Below, one piece after another: positions 1-9,300 of a stretch of DNA of 64,000 nt. Under the pieces are notes generated by a model. It searched no databases. It was not told where the DNA came from and saw nothing but the letters and a program-made list of their open reading frames with translations. Source of the DNA: Motacilla alba alba (lineage: Eukaryota > Chordata > Aves > Passeriformes > Motacillidae); NCBI RefSeq assembly GCF_015832195.1, contig NC_052018.1:35120115-35184114 (forward strand). The letters are read 5' to 3'. The position numbers and the translations under genes are program-made. The first letter of the stretch is position 1. Every line of letters starts with the position of its first letter.

Positions 1-269
1 GGGGCGCGGGCGGCGCAGCCCAGGTCCATGTCGCCGCAGGTCCTGCCGGCAGCGGCGGCGGCGGGAGAGCTCTTGGCGCAGCAGCCGCTGCCGCCCTCGT
101 CCTCCGCCGCCTCGTCCTCGCCGCCCAGCTTCCTCCGCTTGGGCTGCCGCGGCGGCGGCGGCTGCTGCTGCTGCTGCTGCTTCTCGGCCCCGATGAGAGC
201 CTCCACGGAGAAGGCGTGAGCCTTGAGGCTCATGGTGGTGCCTGGCGAGGACCGCCGCTTGTCGGCCAT
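1..269 (-). CDS. TBX18: TBX18 exon 1, N-terminal coding part (partial, cut by window edge)
   Basis: TBX18 is a T-box transcription factor, mainly a repressor, acting in the nucleus in epicardium, sinus node, somite and urogenital mesenchyme (established knowledge). Seen here: 89 complete codons on the minus strand from an ATG at 269-267, open to position 1. Residues 14-25 read [12 protein letters not shown], continuing [13 protein letters not shown] is the eh1-like motif known to recruit Groucho corepressors in TBX18 and TBX15. Next come six Gln (CAG codons, 162-179), four Pro, a basic PKRRKL motif around residues 43-48 that fits a nuclear localisation signal, an acidic Glu/Asp run, and an Ala run. 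The family member TBX15 shares the eh1 block, but MSLKAHAF followed by AEKQQQ fits TBX18 better. The T-box domain and the rest of exon 1 lie beyond position 1. The first ATG has G at -3 and +4. A second in-frame ATG (233-231) has a stronger ACCACC context, so initiation at codon 13 is possible. Confidence 0.93.
   Translation of the reverse strand, partial: MADKRRSSPGTTMSLKAHAFSVEALIGAEKQQQQQQPPPPRQPKRRKLGGEDEAAEDEGGSGCCAKSSPAAAAAGRTCGDMDLGCAARA
150..179 (-). repeat. CAG/CCG trinucleotide run coding Gln6-Pro4 in TBX18
   Basis: On the minus strand six CAG codons (179-162) run directly into four CCG codons (161-150). This is the low-complexity linker between the eh1-like motif and the basic nuclear-localisation motif. 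Such runs vary in length between species, so the number of residues here is a poor basis for judging orthology. Confidence 0.9.
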
Positions 270-432
270 GCCCGCCACCCTAGAGCCCGCGCATCCAGGC
301 GCTCCGCGGCCGCCGGCACCGGCACCCGCGCCCGGCCCGCCGCGCCGGCCGCCCTCCCGTCCTCCCGACCGCGCAGGCAAGGGGCTGGGGCTTTTCCTCG
401 CCTTTCTTTTTAAATCCGAGTTATCAGCCAAG

Positions 433-477
433 TTTTTTTTTTAGGTTGTTTTTTTTTTTTTTTTGGGGGGGGGGGGG
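433..477. repeat. Homopolymer block T10, T16-G13
   Basis: The plus strand shows ten T (433-442), a short AGGTTG, sixteen T (449-464) and then thirteen G (465-477). On the TBX18 sense strand this is C13 followed by A16 and A10. Such tracts are length-unstable and prone to sequencing error, so the exact counts should be treated as approximate. Confidence 0.85.
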
Positions 478-546
478 AGATTGTTTTGGGTTTTTTTAAG
501 TAGAAAAAAATTCTATTCCTTTCTGCAGATGCGTTCCTTCTCTCCC

Positions 547-575
547 CCTCCTCCTCCTCCTCCTCCTCCTCCTCC
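547..575. repeat. (CCT)n trinucleotide microsatellite
   Basis: About nine and a half CCT units on the plus strand (AGG on the TBX18 sense strand) lie some 300 bp upstream of the TBX18 start codon, within the leader or proximal promoter. Confidence 0.9.
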
Positions 576-724
576 ACGTTCTGCCCCGTCTGATGGGCCA
601 GGCAGGGCTGACATGGGTAACAAACGCTCTGCGGACACAAATTAGGGCTTGTAATTGAAATTTGTTGCCTTGATCTGTCAGCACTTCCAGGCAGGAGACC
701 TGTGGGAAGAACTCGCTCATTAGT

Positions 725-1050
725 GTCACTGCGGCGGCGGGGGCCGGGCGGAGCCGCGGGGCGGGGGCGGTGCGGCTCGGCCGCCCGCAGCCCAATCAGC
801 GCCGCCCCGGCCCCGCCGCCCCGGCCCCGCCGCCCTTCCAGGGGGCCCCGCCGCCGCGGCCGGGGGGAGCGCCCGCCGACCCGCGCCCGCCTCCGCCCAG
901 GCCCGAAGAGCCCCGCGGCCCCGGCCCGCGGCAGATGCACCCGCAATGAACGCTAAAGGGACACCCCCGCCCCCCGCCGTAGCTCCCCCCGAAACGCAGA
1001 GGGAAGGGGGGGCTCCCCTGGAGCGCCGCGTTTCGGCCGGGAAAACCGTT
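725..1050 (-). promoter_or_regulatory. GC-rich core promoter candidate of TBX18 (GC boxes, CCAAT box)
   Basis: This is a second block of dense CpG beyond the AT-rich leader. It contains overlapping GC boxes of the GGGGCGGGG type (758-770), a CCAAT box in CCAATCAG context (792-796), and a 14-bp GC tandem repeat (801-835). These are classical NF-Y and Sp/KLF site types at CpG-island promoters (established knowledge). Use by TBX18, by a divergent transcript, or by both is inference. Confidence 0.6.
801..835. repeat. 14-bp GC tandem repeat, 2.5 copies
   Basis: The unit GCCGCCCCGGCCCC occurs at 801-814 and 815-828, with a partial third copy at 829-835. All copies are perfect, and each contains a GC-box-like CCGCCCC core. 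It sits 5 bp beyond the CCAAT box. Confidence 0.85.
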
Positions 1051-1430
1051 CGGACGTTAAAAAATGACGTTGTGCCCTGTTTTGCTGTAAGGAATTAGGA
1101 ATTATTGCTGTTACTGTTGCGCTTGGAGATTCATCGCGTTGTTATTCAAGCTCTGGCTGCAGTGAGGTTCCATCCACAACCTCCACTAAACCCAACCCAT
1201 TAGCGCTGAGGCTGCAATAAAACGAGAATTAAACCGAATCTTGTATGAACATCGAGGCATCCAGCCACAGCAACTTTAGTAATAATCATATTCAGGTGCA
1301 TAAAATAGTCACAGGCAAAATCCTCTTTCGTATCTTTCCAGTGAGTAAAAACGACTAAATTTTTGGAACCAAATATTCTTTTCTTTGCATATCCAGGGAA
1401 ATGAAAAAGCTAATGAGATTTTTGTTGTGT
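1051..1430. other. Unique non-coding sequence upstream of TBX18
   Basis: Moderate to low GC sequence with no recognisable gene or repeat. A CRE-like TGACGTTG occurs near 1065. Nothing else can be supported by eye. Confidence 0.6.
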
Positions 1431-1548
<118 letters not shown>

Positions 1549-2484
1549 TCTTGTTGGGATATTTTTCCCTTTTTTTTTTTTTAATCCTCAGAACTAAATG
1601 GAGTGACGTGCTCCCTTGAAAGAAACAGAATAGAAACCCTCCAGCTGTAAAAAAAAAAAAAAATAAATCAGTGGGGCAAATTTCACTGTTTAGGGGACTA
1701 GGATCTAAAACTCATTCTGTTTTGTGGAACGGAGAGAAGGAAATTCGTGATGTGGTTCGCCTGTGTCACAGTCTTGGAGGTCCTGTTCGGGCCGTCGAGT
1801 GGCACAGCTGAGATTTCTGATCGTAATCTGAAACGGAAATAGCTGCCATTTAGGAGACGTAACCGTTTCCACTATCGCATTTTACCTACCCCTAAAATGC
1901 AAATTTATCGCTAATTTCAGTAGCTGTTTCGTCAGAGACTGTGAGGAATGGGCTGATTAATAAATATACCCTAGAGATAAATTATCCCTTCGAATAAGGT
2001 TATCAGCGTTAAAATTGTAAAAGTACTTTCCAGACGTGAAAAATTAGGCATGTGACAAAAAGATAATTAATTAAAGAAAAAAATAAAACAGAAACGAAAC
2101 CGCCGTAGGAGCACTAACTCTTTCCACATTGGAAGAGATGGCAACTTGTCTGAGAAAAATTCGTCACTACGAAAAAAATTGCCCTGCAGTTGCCGCCGCT
2201 CTGAATTGATAGGAGAGCAGAAAATGCCTAATGCCTGTCACCGACGAACAGTGCTGTGGAGTTAGTTTATCTTTACATTAAATCTGGGACATATTAACTG
2301 TTCCGTGGTCTAAAGTCAGTCTGCTCTGCCTTTCCAGCCGTGATTGAATCTGAAGGAAATCAGATGTGCGAGAGTGATCGAAACGTGCTAAGATAGAGGA
2401 CCTTGCAGGAGTTTAAACGCCGTCGCGGTGGAGATGAGATCGATAGAGGAGAGGAAGGAAGGAAGGAAATGGATGCTATCTGTC
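1549..2484. other. AT-rich unique non-coding sequence
   Basis: Holds a T tract (about 1571-1582), an A15 tract (1649-1663) and many short homeodomain-type TAATTA motifs, for example around 2065-2075. It also has an octamer ATGCAAAT near 1897. No gene is visible. The character fits conserved promoter-flanking regulatory DNA, but conservation cannot be judged here. Confidence 0.5.
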
Positions 2485-3140
2485 CGAGAGCGCTCCCGCT
2501 GCCTCCTCTCCCGCCCGCCCACCTCCGACGGTACCTTCCGCCGCCCCGCTCCGCGCTCCCGCCGCCCGCGGCCGCCGGGCCACACACGCCACCGCCACCG
2601 GTGCGACGGCCCCGGCGAGGCCCGCGGGAGCAGGTACCGACCTCCGCCGCCGCGGCCCGGGAAGGGCGCGGAGGAGCGCGGTAGGAGGAGGAGGGCGAGC
2701 TCCGTGGCGGCGCGGCCCGGGTGCGAGCGACGGGGGGCGCGGGGGCTTTGGGGCGAGGCTGAGCTACCGGAGGAACTCGGCGCGGGCGCGGAGCGCGGGG
2801 CCGGCCCCGAGCGGCCGCCGGGACCTGCCGGCGCAGGGGCGAGTTGCTCCGCTCCTCCGCCGGGCTCTCCGCGGCGCAGCGCAGGCGGAGGGCGGCTGCG
2901 GCGCGCAGGCAGGGACGGGGACGAAGCGGCGGTGGTGCCGCGGAGGTCCCGCAGAAGCCTCTGGGCACGGGGTTGTTGATCCTGCCCGTTTTTTATTCTT
3001 TTCCCCCTCTAGAGCCAGCCGCCGCGCGTTCCCGCCGAGGAGACCCTGACCTCTCGCTCCGCACCGCTCCGCACCCCTCCGCGCCGCACAGCGGGGTGCG
3101 CGCAGCCTGTCCGCTCTGCGGCGGATGGACAGATCGCCCG
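2485..3140. promoter_or_regulatory. CpG island B
   Basis: Very GC-rich sequence with abundant CpG, bounded by AT-rich DNA on both sides. It contains GC-box-like cores and no convincing coding frame. The open frames here are Arg/Pro/Ala-rich on both strands, as expected from composition alone. It could be a satellite island of the TBX18 promoter or the promoter of a divergent non-coding transcript. Confidence 0.75.
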
Positions 3141-4174
3141 GATTGTTTTTATTTTTAGAGGAATGCCCCTTGTTGTTGATTTTTTTACTCCTCCTTAGAT
3201 TTCTGTAGGTTGCTGTGTTCTGTAGGTGGCATGTTGTTTTCATTTCTTGACTTTTTGAAATAACTATTTGGATTTAAATTTATCGAACAACCTGTTATCC
3301 ATATGTCTGTCCGATTAATTTTTTTATGGGATGATGAAAGAGAGAAGAATCTATATATATAGTGATCTGCTAATGGAATAATATATATATCCAAAACACC
3401 TTTCTGGGGTTACTTTTATTTCCGGACTTTAAAATGCAGTCTGGGTTTTTAGGCAATCGGTGAGGCAGTGCTTATTTGATGTAGGAGAGTAACATATTTA
3501 GACTTCAGGGGAATAAATGCATTGTTTTCCACCAGAAAGATACTCTCCTGTCCTCCCTTCGAAAATCTTGAGAGGATATTTACAGGAAGGTTATGGCCAT
3601 GTTCTGCCATTCGCAGTGGGATTTTTGCAAATCTTTTCGAACATTGAAGCCAGACGCCACCAGAGAGTAAAATATCCACAGGGTCCTTTTCCCTTCAAAG
3701 ACATGATTTTCTGCAACTACCCAGCAGGGATCCATAGAAGCGGTCACTAAGGAAAACATATTTATATCATTAGCCTCTTCTTCCCTCCACCCCCCAAGTG
3801 AGCCTAATCGCTTCACCCTAAGGAGATGTGGCGTGTAAAACTGACAGCAAGGAGTTGACGGCGGCTAGTCAGTCAAACATTATCAACCCCAGAAAAAAAT
3901 TATAGGCGCAAGTTAGAAAGTAGTCTGTAAACCCTTTTTTCTGTACATCCCAAGCGCACCTTCGCCCTCGTCCCTCTTCCTTGCCCTTGCTTGCGGCTGA
4001 GCGTGTGTCGAGGGCCAATTAGCACTTCCAGCTCTTTTATAACGGGGTGAACAGCAAGCCTAGAGCGACTGTCCTAGGGATACAGATGACCCTCAAAAGG
4101 GTTGAGAGAAGGTTAAGCATGGCTTAAATTAAAAGAGGCTGGAAAGTCCCCTGGAGCCCTCACGTCCCTCTCCT
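3141..4174. other. AT-rich inter-island non-coding sequence
   Basis: Unique sequence with short TA runs (3350-3362 and 3380-3391) and a TATA-like TTTTATAAC near 4036. No gene or interspersed repeat was recognised. Confidence 0.5.
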
Positions 4175-5120
4175 CTGGGGATCCTCCGGCCGGGCTGCTT
4201 TCCCTGCTGCCAGGTGGGCTGCAGCCCGAAGGAGGAGGTGGCACTAGGGAGCCGGCAGGAACGGTCGTCCGGAGCGGCGGCGGGGCTCTTTATTGGTTTC
4301 CGATGAGAACGGCCCTGCCCCTGCTCCCACTTGTGTGTGTCACCTTCCTCGGGCGCAAAACGAGCGCGGCTCACAGCGCGGGGCGCAGGCGATCCCGGCT
4401 GATCCCACGCCGGGCCCAGGCTCGCGGTGCCCCGGCGGCCCTGGGCAACGCCCTGATATTGGTCCCGGGGTTTGTCCCGAACGCACCGCCTCGCACGCCC
4501 GCCCGACGGGCTTTAGCTTTACGGCCGAGCCGGAACGAGAGGGAGCCGGGTCGGTTTCCCGACGCTTGCGACTCCCCGGGCCAAACTGCTTAACTCGACT
4601 GGCGGGTCCCAAACGAGGGGATGACGAGGCCGCTCTGTACCCAGCCTCCAGGACCACAGAGCGTGCAGCATCCCGTGCGGTGCTTCTAGCTCAGGAACCC
4701 AGAAAAAGGAACAGGGCTGGGGAAGAGAGGGGAAGCCCCCCGCGCTTTCATCGCGCACAGAGCTCTTTGTCGCCTGGAGTGACCCGGCTTCAGCCTGAGC
4801 CGCGGGGAGCCTCGTTGCGGTTGTCGCCGGTCGCGCCGAAGCCAAGCCCAACCTGCCAGGAGCGTGGCCCCGGCGTCCCTCAAACAGCCGCCGCGAGTGG
4901 GGTCGGGGAAGGGCTCATCGGTACGGCCTGGCAAGTTTTGTTCCCGCTTCAGCACCGCGGGACGGCCGCGCACCGAAGCAGGCGAAGGGGTCCGGGCCAG
5001 CCCGCCGCAGCCGCCGGCCGGCGCGGGTCATCCCCCTTTGCCCGAGCGCCCGCCGAGCCCCTCGGCCCGGCCGCCTCACCGGGCGCTACCCCCGCAGCCT
5101 CAGGTCTCGTTTTAAAACTT
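4175..5120. promoter_or_regulatory. CpG island C
   Basis: The longest CpG-dense block after the TBX18 promoter. It contains an inverted CCAAT (ATTGG, about 4292). A long open frame (4293-5135, plus strand) spans it, but its translation is Pro/Arg/Ala/Gly-rich without any known domain, so it is attributed to GC bias. A clean TATAAATA lies just beyond the right edge. Confidence 0.75.
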
Positions 5121-6639
5121 AGGGGAAAAAAATAGTCGCTTCCCTGCTGCGGTGTATAAATAAGATCAGCGTACGGAAATAAACGCTCAGCCAACCGACC
5201 GGCTTTCCGGACGGATGAAAATGCTGTGGAACGACATTAAAGCATTGAAAACACAGTTTAAAGGCATCCGTGTTAAAATTATAAACAGTCTGGTGACTGC
5301 GTTTTATAGCGCTTCTATTACTATCTTAATTCCTAATTACACAGCCACGAGTATGAATAGTTTTTAAGGAAATCTCCAGCCTTTAATACGCCGCTCCCAC
5401 TTACATTTATTGTTCGTTTCAGACAAACGATTTTTAAAGATAGCCTTTTCATTTCTTCAGTCAAAAAATAAGCATTTACAAACACTAAATGAGGGTTGAA
5501 GAAACCTCTGGCTTTACTTTTTTATTGCTTTCTTATAAATTTAACTCACATCTTCATTATTGTCTCAGAAAAAAAAAATGAAAACGTGCATGGAATAAAA
5601 TTAAACCAGGTAGCTTTAAATCACTGTAGTTTGGGGTAGAGTCACTAATTGGAAATATTTATGTTTGCGAAGCTGAGATTTCAGCAGTAAAAAGATAAGG
5701 TATATCCCCTTTTTATCATAACGTGGGTCTACGAGAACATTTATATCATACCATTGTAAGAAATGATGTGTAGTTAAACAACATTTTTTAAGCAGGGTTT
5801 GTGTCTTTTTATGGCAACCCTCGGTCTTTAGTCAGGGCTAGTTCTCATATTACATGAAATGTACTTTAAGAAGTACTACCTGCTCCAGCTGTCCAGGAAA
5901 AACTGAATTATGGAACTAGGAAACATATGGCAGTTGCATATTGCACGAGTAAGGTACATATGAAAGTTATAAATTTCTTTTTTAAGTAACCATTGTAAAC
6001 GCATTTTTATAGGTTTCACAGTATGTATTACATCTGTAATTTTAATTTTTGCAATATACCTTTTTAAAGATATCTATGTTTTCTGTGCTCTGGGGGAGGA
6101 AATGCAAAGCGACGTTTACATGTTAAAAAAAAACCAACAAGGTGCATGCAAAACAAACAAGACAGGTAAACAAACGGGGAAGCGGAGCTTCCTCTCAATG
6201 GAAAGGACACTATGCCATCTATTGGCAAAGCAGTTATTTACAAAGCCAAGGGTACCCTAGCGAGTAGTTTCTGTTCTTTCAGATGTTGCGGAGCGTCCCA
6301 GTTGTAGCTTTCGTGTATTATAACAAATAAATAAAGAAATGTCCACGGAGGTCCAGGGAATTAAAAAAAAAAAAAACCTAAAAAGAAGAAGAAAAAAAAA
6401 ACAACAAGAAAGTAAGGCAGTTCGTGAATTTATACCTCGCAAATTAGGTCATTAATTCACAGGGGATTTTTGCAGCTAATTGCGAACTCCCTTCTTGGAG
6501 CGCCCGAGTAGGAGATTTAACTTTTTCGATTGTTTTATTACTGAACCATATCAAAGAAGGCTTTTTTTTTTTTTTTTTTTATCCTTGGCTTGTTTTTCCC
6601 CCTGTGTTTTTAATGCAAGGTTACCTAAGGACTTTATGG
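5121..6639. other. AT-rich unique sequence between CpG islands C and D
   Basis: Repeat-poor AT-rich DNA with many homeobox-type TAATT motifs. Low-complexity patches are an A-rich run (about 6362-6411) and T19 (6562-6580). No coding potential was found. It is a plausible conserved non-coding block near a developmental promoter, by inference only. Confidence 0.5.
5155..5162 (+). promoter_or_regulatory. Candidate TATA box TATAAATA
   Basis: A canonical TATAAATA lies 35 bp past the right edge of CpG island C. In plus orientation it would place a start near 5185, directing transcription away from TBX18. Single TATA matches are common in AT-rich DNA, and only the position at an island edge makes this one notable. 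Confidence 0.3.
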
Positions 6640-6910
6640 CCAAGAAACGGCCCAGCAGGCTGCTTCGGAAGCTGACCTTACGGTCTCTGCTCAGTCCCAA
6701 CGCTATGCGGGGGTGACTGCAGGATCGGGCCTCCTTTTCCGCGCCTCGCAGGGCTCCCCCGAAACGCGAGGCTGAGCTGCGAGGCGCTCTGAGGCTCTGC
6801 GGGACACGGGCGAGGGGCAGCGACGGGGGCAGGAGGTGCGCGGAGCAGCCCCCGCCCTGCGGATCCCGCGGGCAGCGCTTCTTCTCGGCGGCAGAAAAGC
6901 TCATCCCGTA
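6640..6910. promoter_or_regulatory. CpG island D (short)
   Basis: A short GC- and CpG-rich block flanked by AT-rich sequence. No coding frame with recognisable content lies in it. Confidence 0.6.
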
Positions 6911-7559
6911 GGAGAGAGCTACTAGTGCTTTTCCTGTTTCCAGGAAGGCGAGGGAGAAGATATTTTCTCCATCAGATATAAGTAAACCGAAATAATCGGG
7001 CAAATGTGAAGGGAAGAGTCAATTTTTCCTGTTCCAAGCGTAGACAAATTTCTGAACGAAAGTCCCTGTCTCTCCGACTTGAACTGGCTTTCTTCCTTTT
7101 CCCCCCACTTGCTAAGGACTCGACATTTTTCCCTGCCATGACTAGCCCACTACTGCTCGGTGGGAAACACGAGAGCCTTTTGTTTTAACTTTCAGCTTTG
7201 TAATCTCTCTTTCCCTGAGCCGCAGAACCCAGTTTGGCCCTTCTCTCCTAGATGTGTGAGTCGGGGGGCGGGCGGGGAGAGAGAAATTCCTGGAAGCACC
7301 TGTATTTCTCAGCTCGAAAGGTTAATCTTTCTCCACACAGAAAAAGAAAAAAAAATCTCTAAAATAAAAAAAAAGACACAATCCCCTCCGTCTAAAACCA
7401 GACCCCAGAGGACAGGAAAATATAAAATCCAGACCCTGCACTCATATCCTTTTACTGCTCTTCTCGGTGCGAACGTGTGAGTAGATGGTGTTTTACAAAG
7501 TTGTCTGAATTTCATGAAAGGTCGTTCCTGTGTTTATATGCGAGGGGAATTGCACTGTC
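6911..7559. other. Non-coding spacer between islands D and E
   Basis: Mixed-composition unique sequence with an A-rich stretch at about 7341-7376. No gene or repeat family was recognised. Confidence 0.5.
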
Positions 7560-8240
7560 TCGCTGACTGAAGCGCACCTTCGCCGATTGCTCTTTACCCG
7601 AGCTGTGGGACTCGGCGCTGGGAGCCCGAAGGCTTCACCTCGCAGCCTCGCGCTCGGATTTTCGGATCAGCCCCGCGCGTCTCTGGCTGCCGAGGGAGGG
7701 CAAACACGCTCATTCTGGGGGCAGCACTCGCTTTCTGCTTTTTTTCCCTCCCTTGCAAACGTCCCCGAAGCCCAGGCGAGCCGCGGGCTGGCGGCGGCCC
7801 ACGCCTGGGGACGGTGACGGGATGGGGGCACTCCGGGACCCTCCACGGGTCCCCGCTGTCCCGTGTCCGTACTGGAACATCTCCAAGGCCCGCAACCGCG
7901 CTCCGTGGGTTCCGTCTGCTCGCTTTTTTGGGGGCAGTCTGCTTGGGAACGGGGCCGTCGCGCCCCGGCGCCCGGCCGGGATGGGCGCACCCAAGAAGCG
8001 GCGGGCGAGCGCGTTTTCGGGGAGCCGGCGGAAAAAGATGCAGGCGGGTAGGCTGTAGGGTTAGAAAGGCATCGATGAAGGAAAAAACTGAGCTCCATAT
8101 GGGCAGCGATTTTTGAAGAAGGCATCAAACTCGCTTCTCTGCCGTGCCGCCCACGCACGCCGGCTCCCCGCGCCGCCCCGTCGCCCGCTGCGGCGAGGTG
8201 CCGGCCGAGCCCCTGAGCATGGCCCGATCCAGCCTGTCAC
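7560..8240. promoter_or_regulatory. CpG island E
   Basis: A CpG-dense block, strongest at about 7770-8050 and 8145-8220. Overlapping open frames occur on both strands, all Arg/Pro/Gly/Ala-rich and without domain content, so no gene is called. Confidence 0.7.
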
Positions 8241-8984
8241 CTGAATGAAGGGATTTGGGCCGTCAAAATTAAATTCCTCCGCAATCACTCAGACCAAAAC
8301 GCTTTCAGAGTAACATCCAGGAGATCATTTCCCCTGAGTTACCTATCAACACATCTTGCATACAAGATATGTTTTTAAATATATTGGTTTTTTTCGATGA
8401 TGAGCTGAAAAGGAGACAGTTATTAAAACTGTGCGAGCACTCTGCTCGTAATTACGCAGGGGAGCGGGGCGAGAACGCGGCGCTAGTGGGGGACTCAATA
8501 AAAGCGGGGCTTTAAAATCGCTATCCTTTAAAGTTAGTGTGGGTAAAGTCCCTTTGCGCCTTTTTAGCAACAAACAAATGCCTGTGTGTATATCCAGTCA
8601 TATATACATATTAATATAAATCTATATGTATGTCTAAACACATATACACACATACATGTATATCGATTGCACTATTCTGTATTACATATAGACATGCCTT
8701 GCGGTCCAGATTCGTTCAGTCACTCATGTCTGTAGATAAATTAAATTATTTCCTTTAGTATTTTCCTCTTTCACTCTATTCTTTTTTTCTTCTTTTTCCT
8801 CCTTTTTTTTTTTTCCCCTTCCTTTCTCCTTCTTTCTCTTTTCTCAGTGGAAAGTGCACAGTAAGTGTGAAATATACATCATCGCCAGAGGAATTTGTCT
8901 TGAAAAGTCCTCTCAGCCCCCTGGTGTTCAAAGACTAAAGGATGATTATTGATTATTGCACTAGATCAGAGCCCGCATTAAACG
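8241..8984. other. AT-rich spacer with TA/CA-rich patch
   Basis: Contains a TA/CA-rich patch at about 8597-8665 and the long pyrimidine tract listed separately. The stretch 8942-8958 carries repeated GATTATT motifs. No gene was recognised. Confidence 0.5.
8779..8845 (+). repeat. 67-nt pure polypyrimidine tract followed by AG
   Basis: Uninterrupted C/T on the plus strand from 8779 to 8845, immediately followed by AG (8846-8847). It reads like a splice acceptor with an extended polypyrimidine tract, but could equally be simple low-complexity DNA. No downstream coding frame supports an exon. Confidence 0.8.
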
Positions 8985-9300
8985 GCAGGGGAACGAAATG
9001 GACCGGCTGTGCGGGCCCGGCTCCCGCCCGCGGTATCCGCGGCTCGCCGGGGCTGGGGCTCCGCAGGGCCGCCGCGCTCCCCGCCGCGCTCCGCACCCGC
9101 GGAGGACGGGACGAGCCGCGGTGCCGCCAAAAGGCTCAAAGCCCCTTGGGCATCCCGCGCAGCTGCTCCGCTCTCCCCAGCCCCGCGCTCTCCGTTTCCT
9201 CCCGGCCAGGTCCGGCAGCAAAGCACCCGTGGTGTCCGGCTGTCCGGCTGCACGGCCGGTGCTCAGGCCGGGAGTACCGGACCGCAGAGACTGGCCTGAG
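8985..9300. promoter_or_regulatory. CpG island F
   Basis: The last CpG-dense block of the cluster. To its right CpG becomes rare for the rest of the window, so this marks the outer edge of the promoter domain. No coding content was recognised. Confidence 0.7.

Larger units (their letters stand above)
270..720 (-). promoter_or_regulatory. TBX18 5' leader and promoter-proximal region
   Basis: This non-coding DNA lies immediately upstream of the TBX18 start codon on the minus strand. Positions 270-400 are a GC-rich leader continuous with the exon-1 CpG island. Positions 400-720 drop sharply in GC and carry a T10 tract (433-442), a T16-G13 block (449-477) and a CCT repeat (547-575). No TATA box at a convincing distance was seen. 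The transcription start cannot be placed from sequence alone. The boundary between 5' UTR and promoter is therefore inferred. Confidence 0.6.

Noticed and set aside
410..946. 178-codon minus-strand open frame overlapping the TBX18 promoter
   Set aside because: Arg/Pro/Gly-rich at the start, then poly-Glu from the CCT repeat and poly-Lys from homopolymers. It is composition-driven and ends before the TBX18 start.
2360..2979. About 200-codon open frames on both strands in CpG island B
   Set aside because: Overlapping frames on opposite strands, low complexity, no domain. Expected where GC is high and stop codons are rare.
7667..8158. 163-codon minus-strand frame in CpG island E
   Set aside because: Same GC-bias signature, with overlapping frames on the other strand and no recognisable domain.
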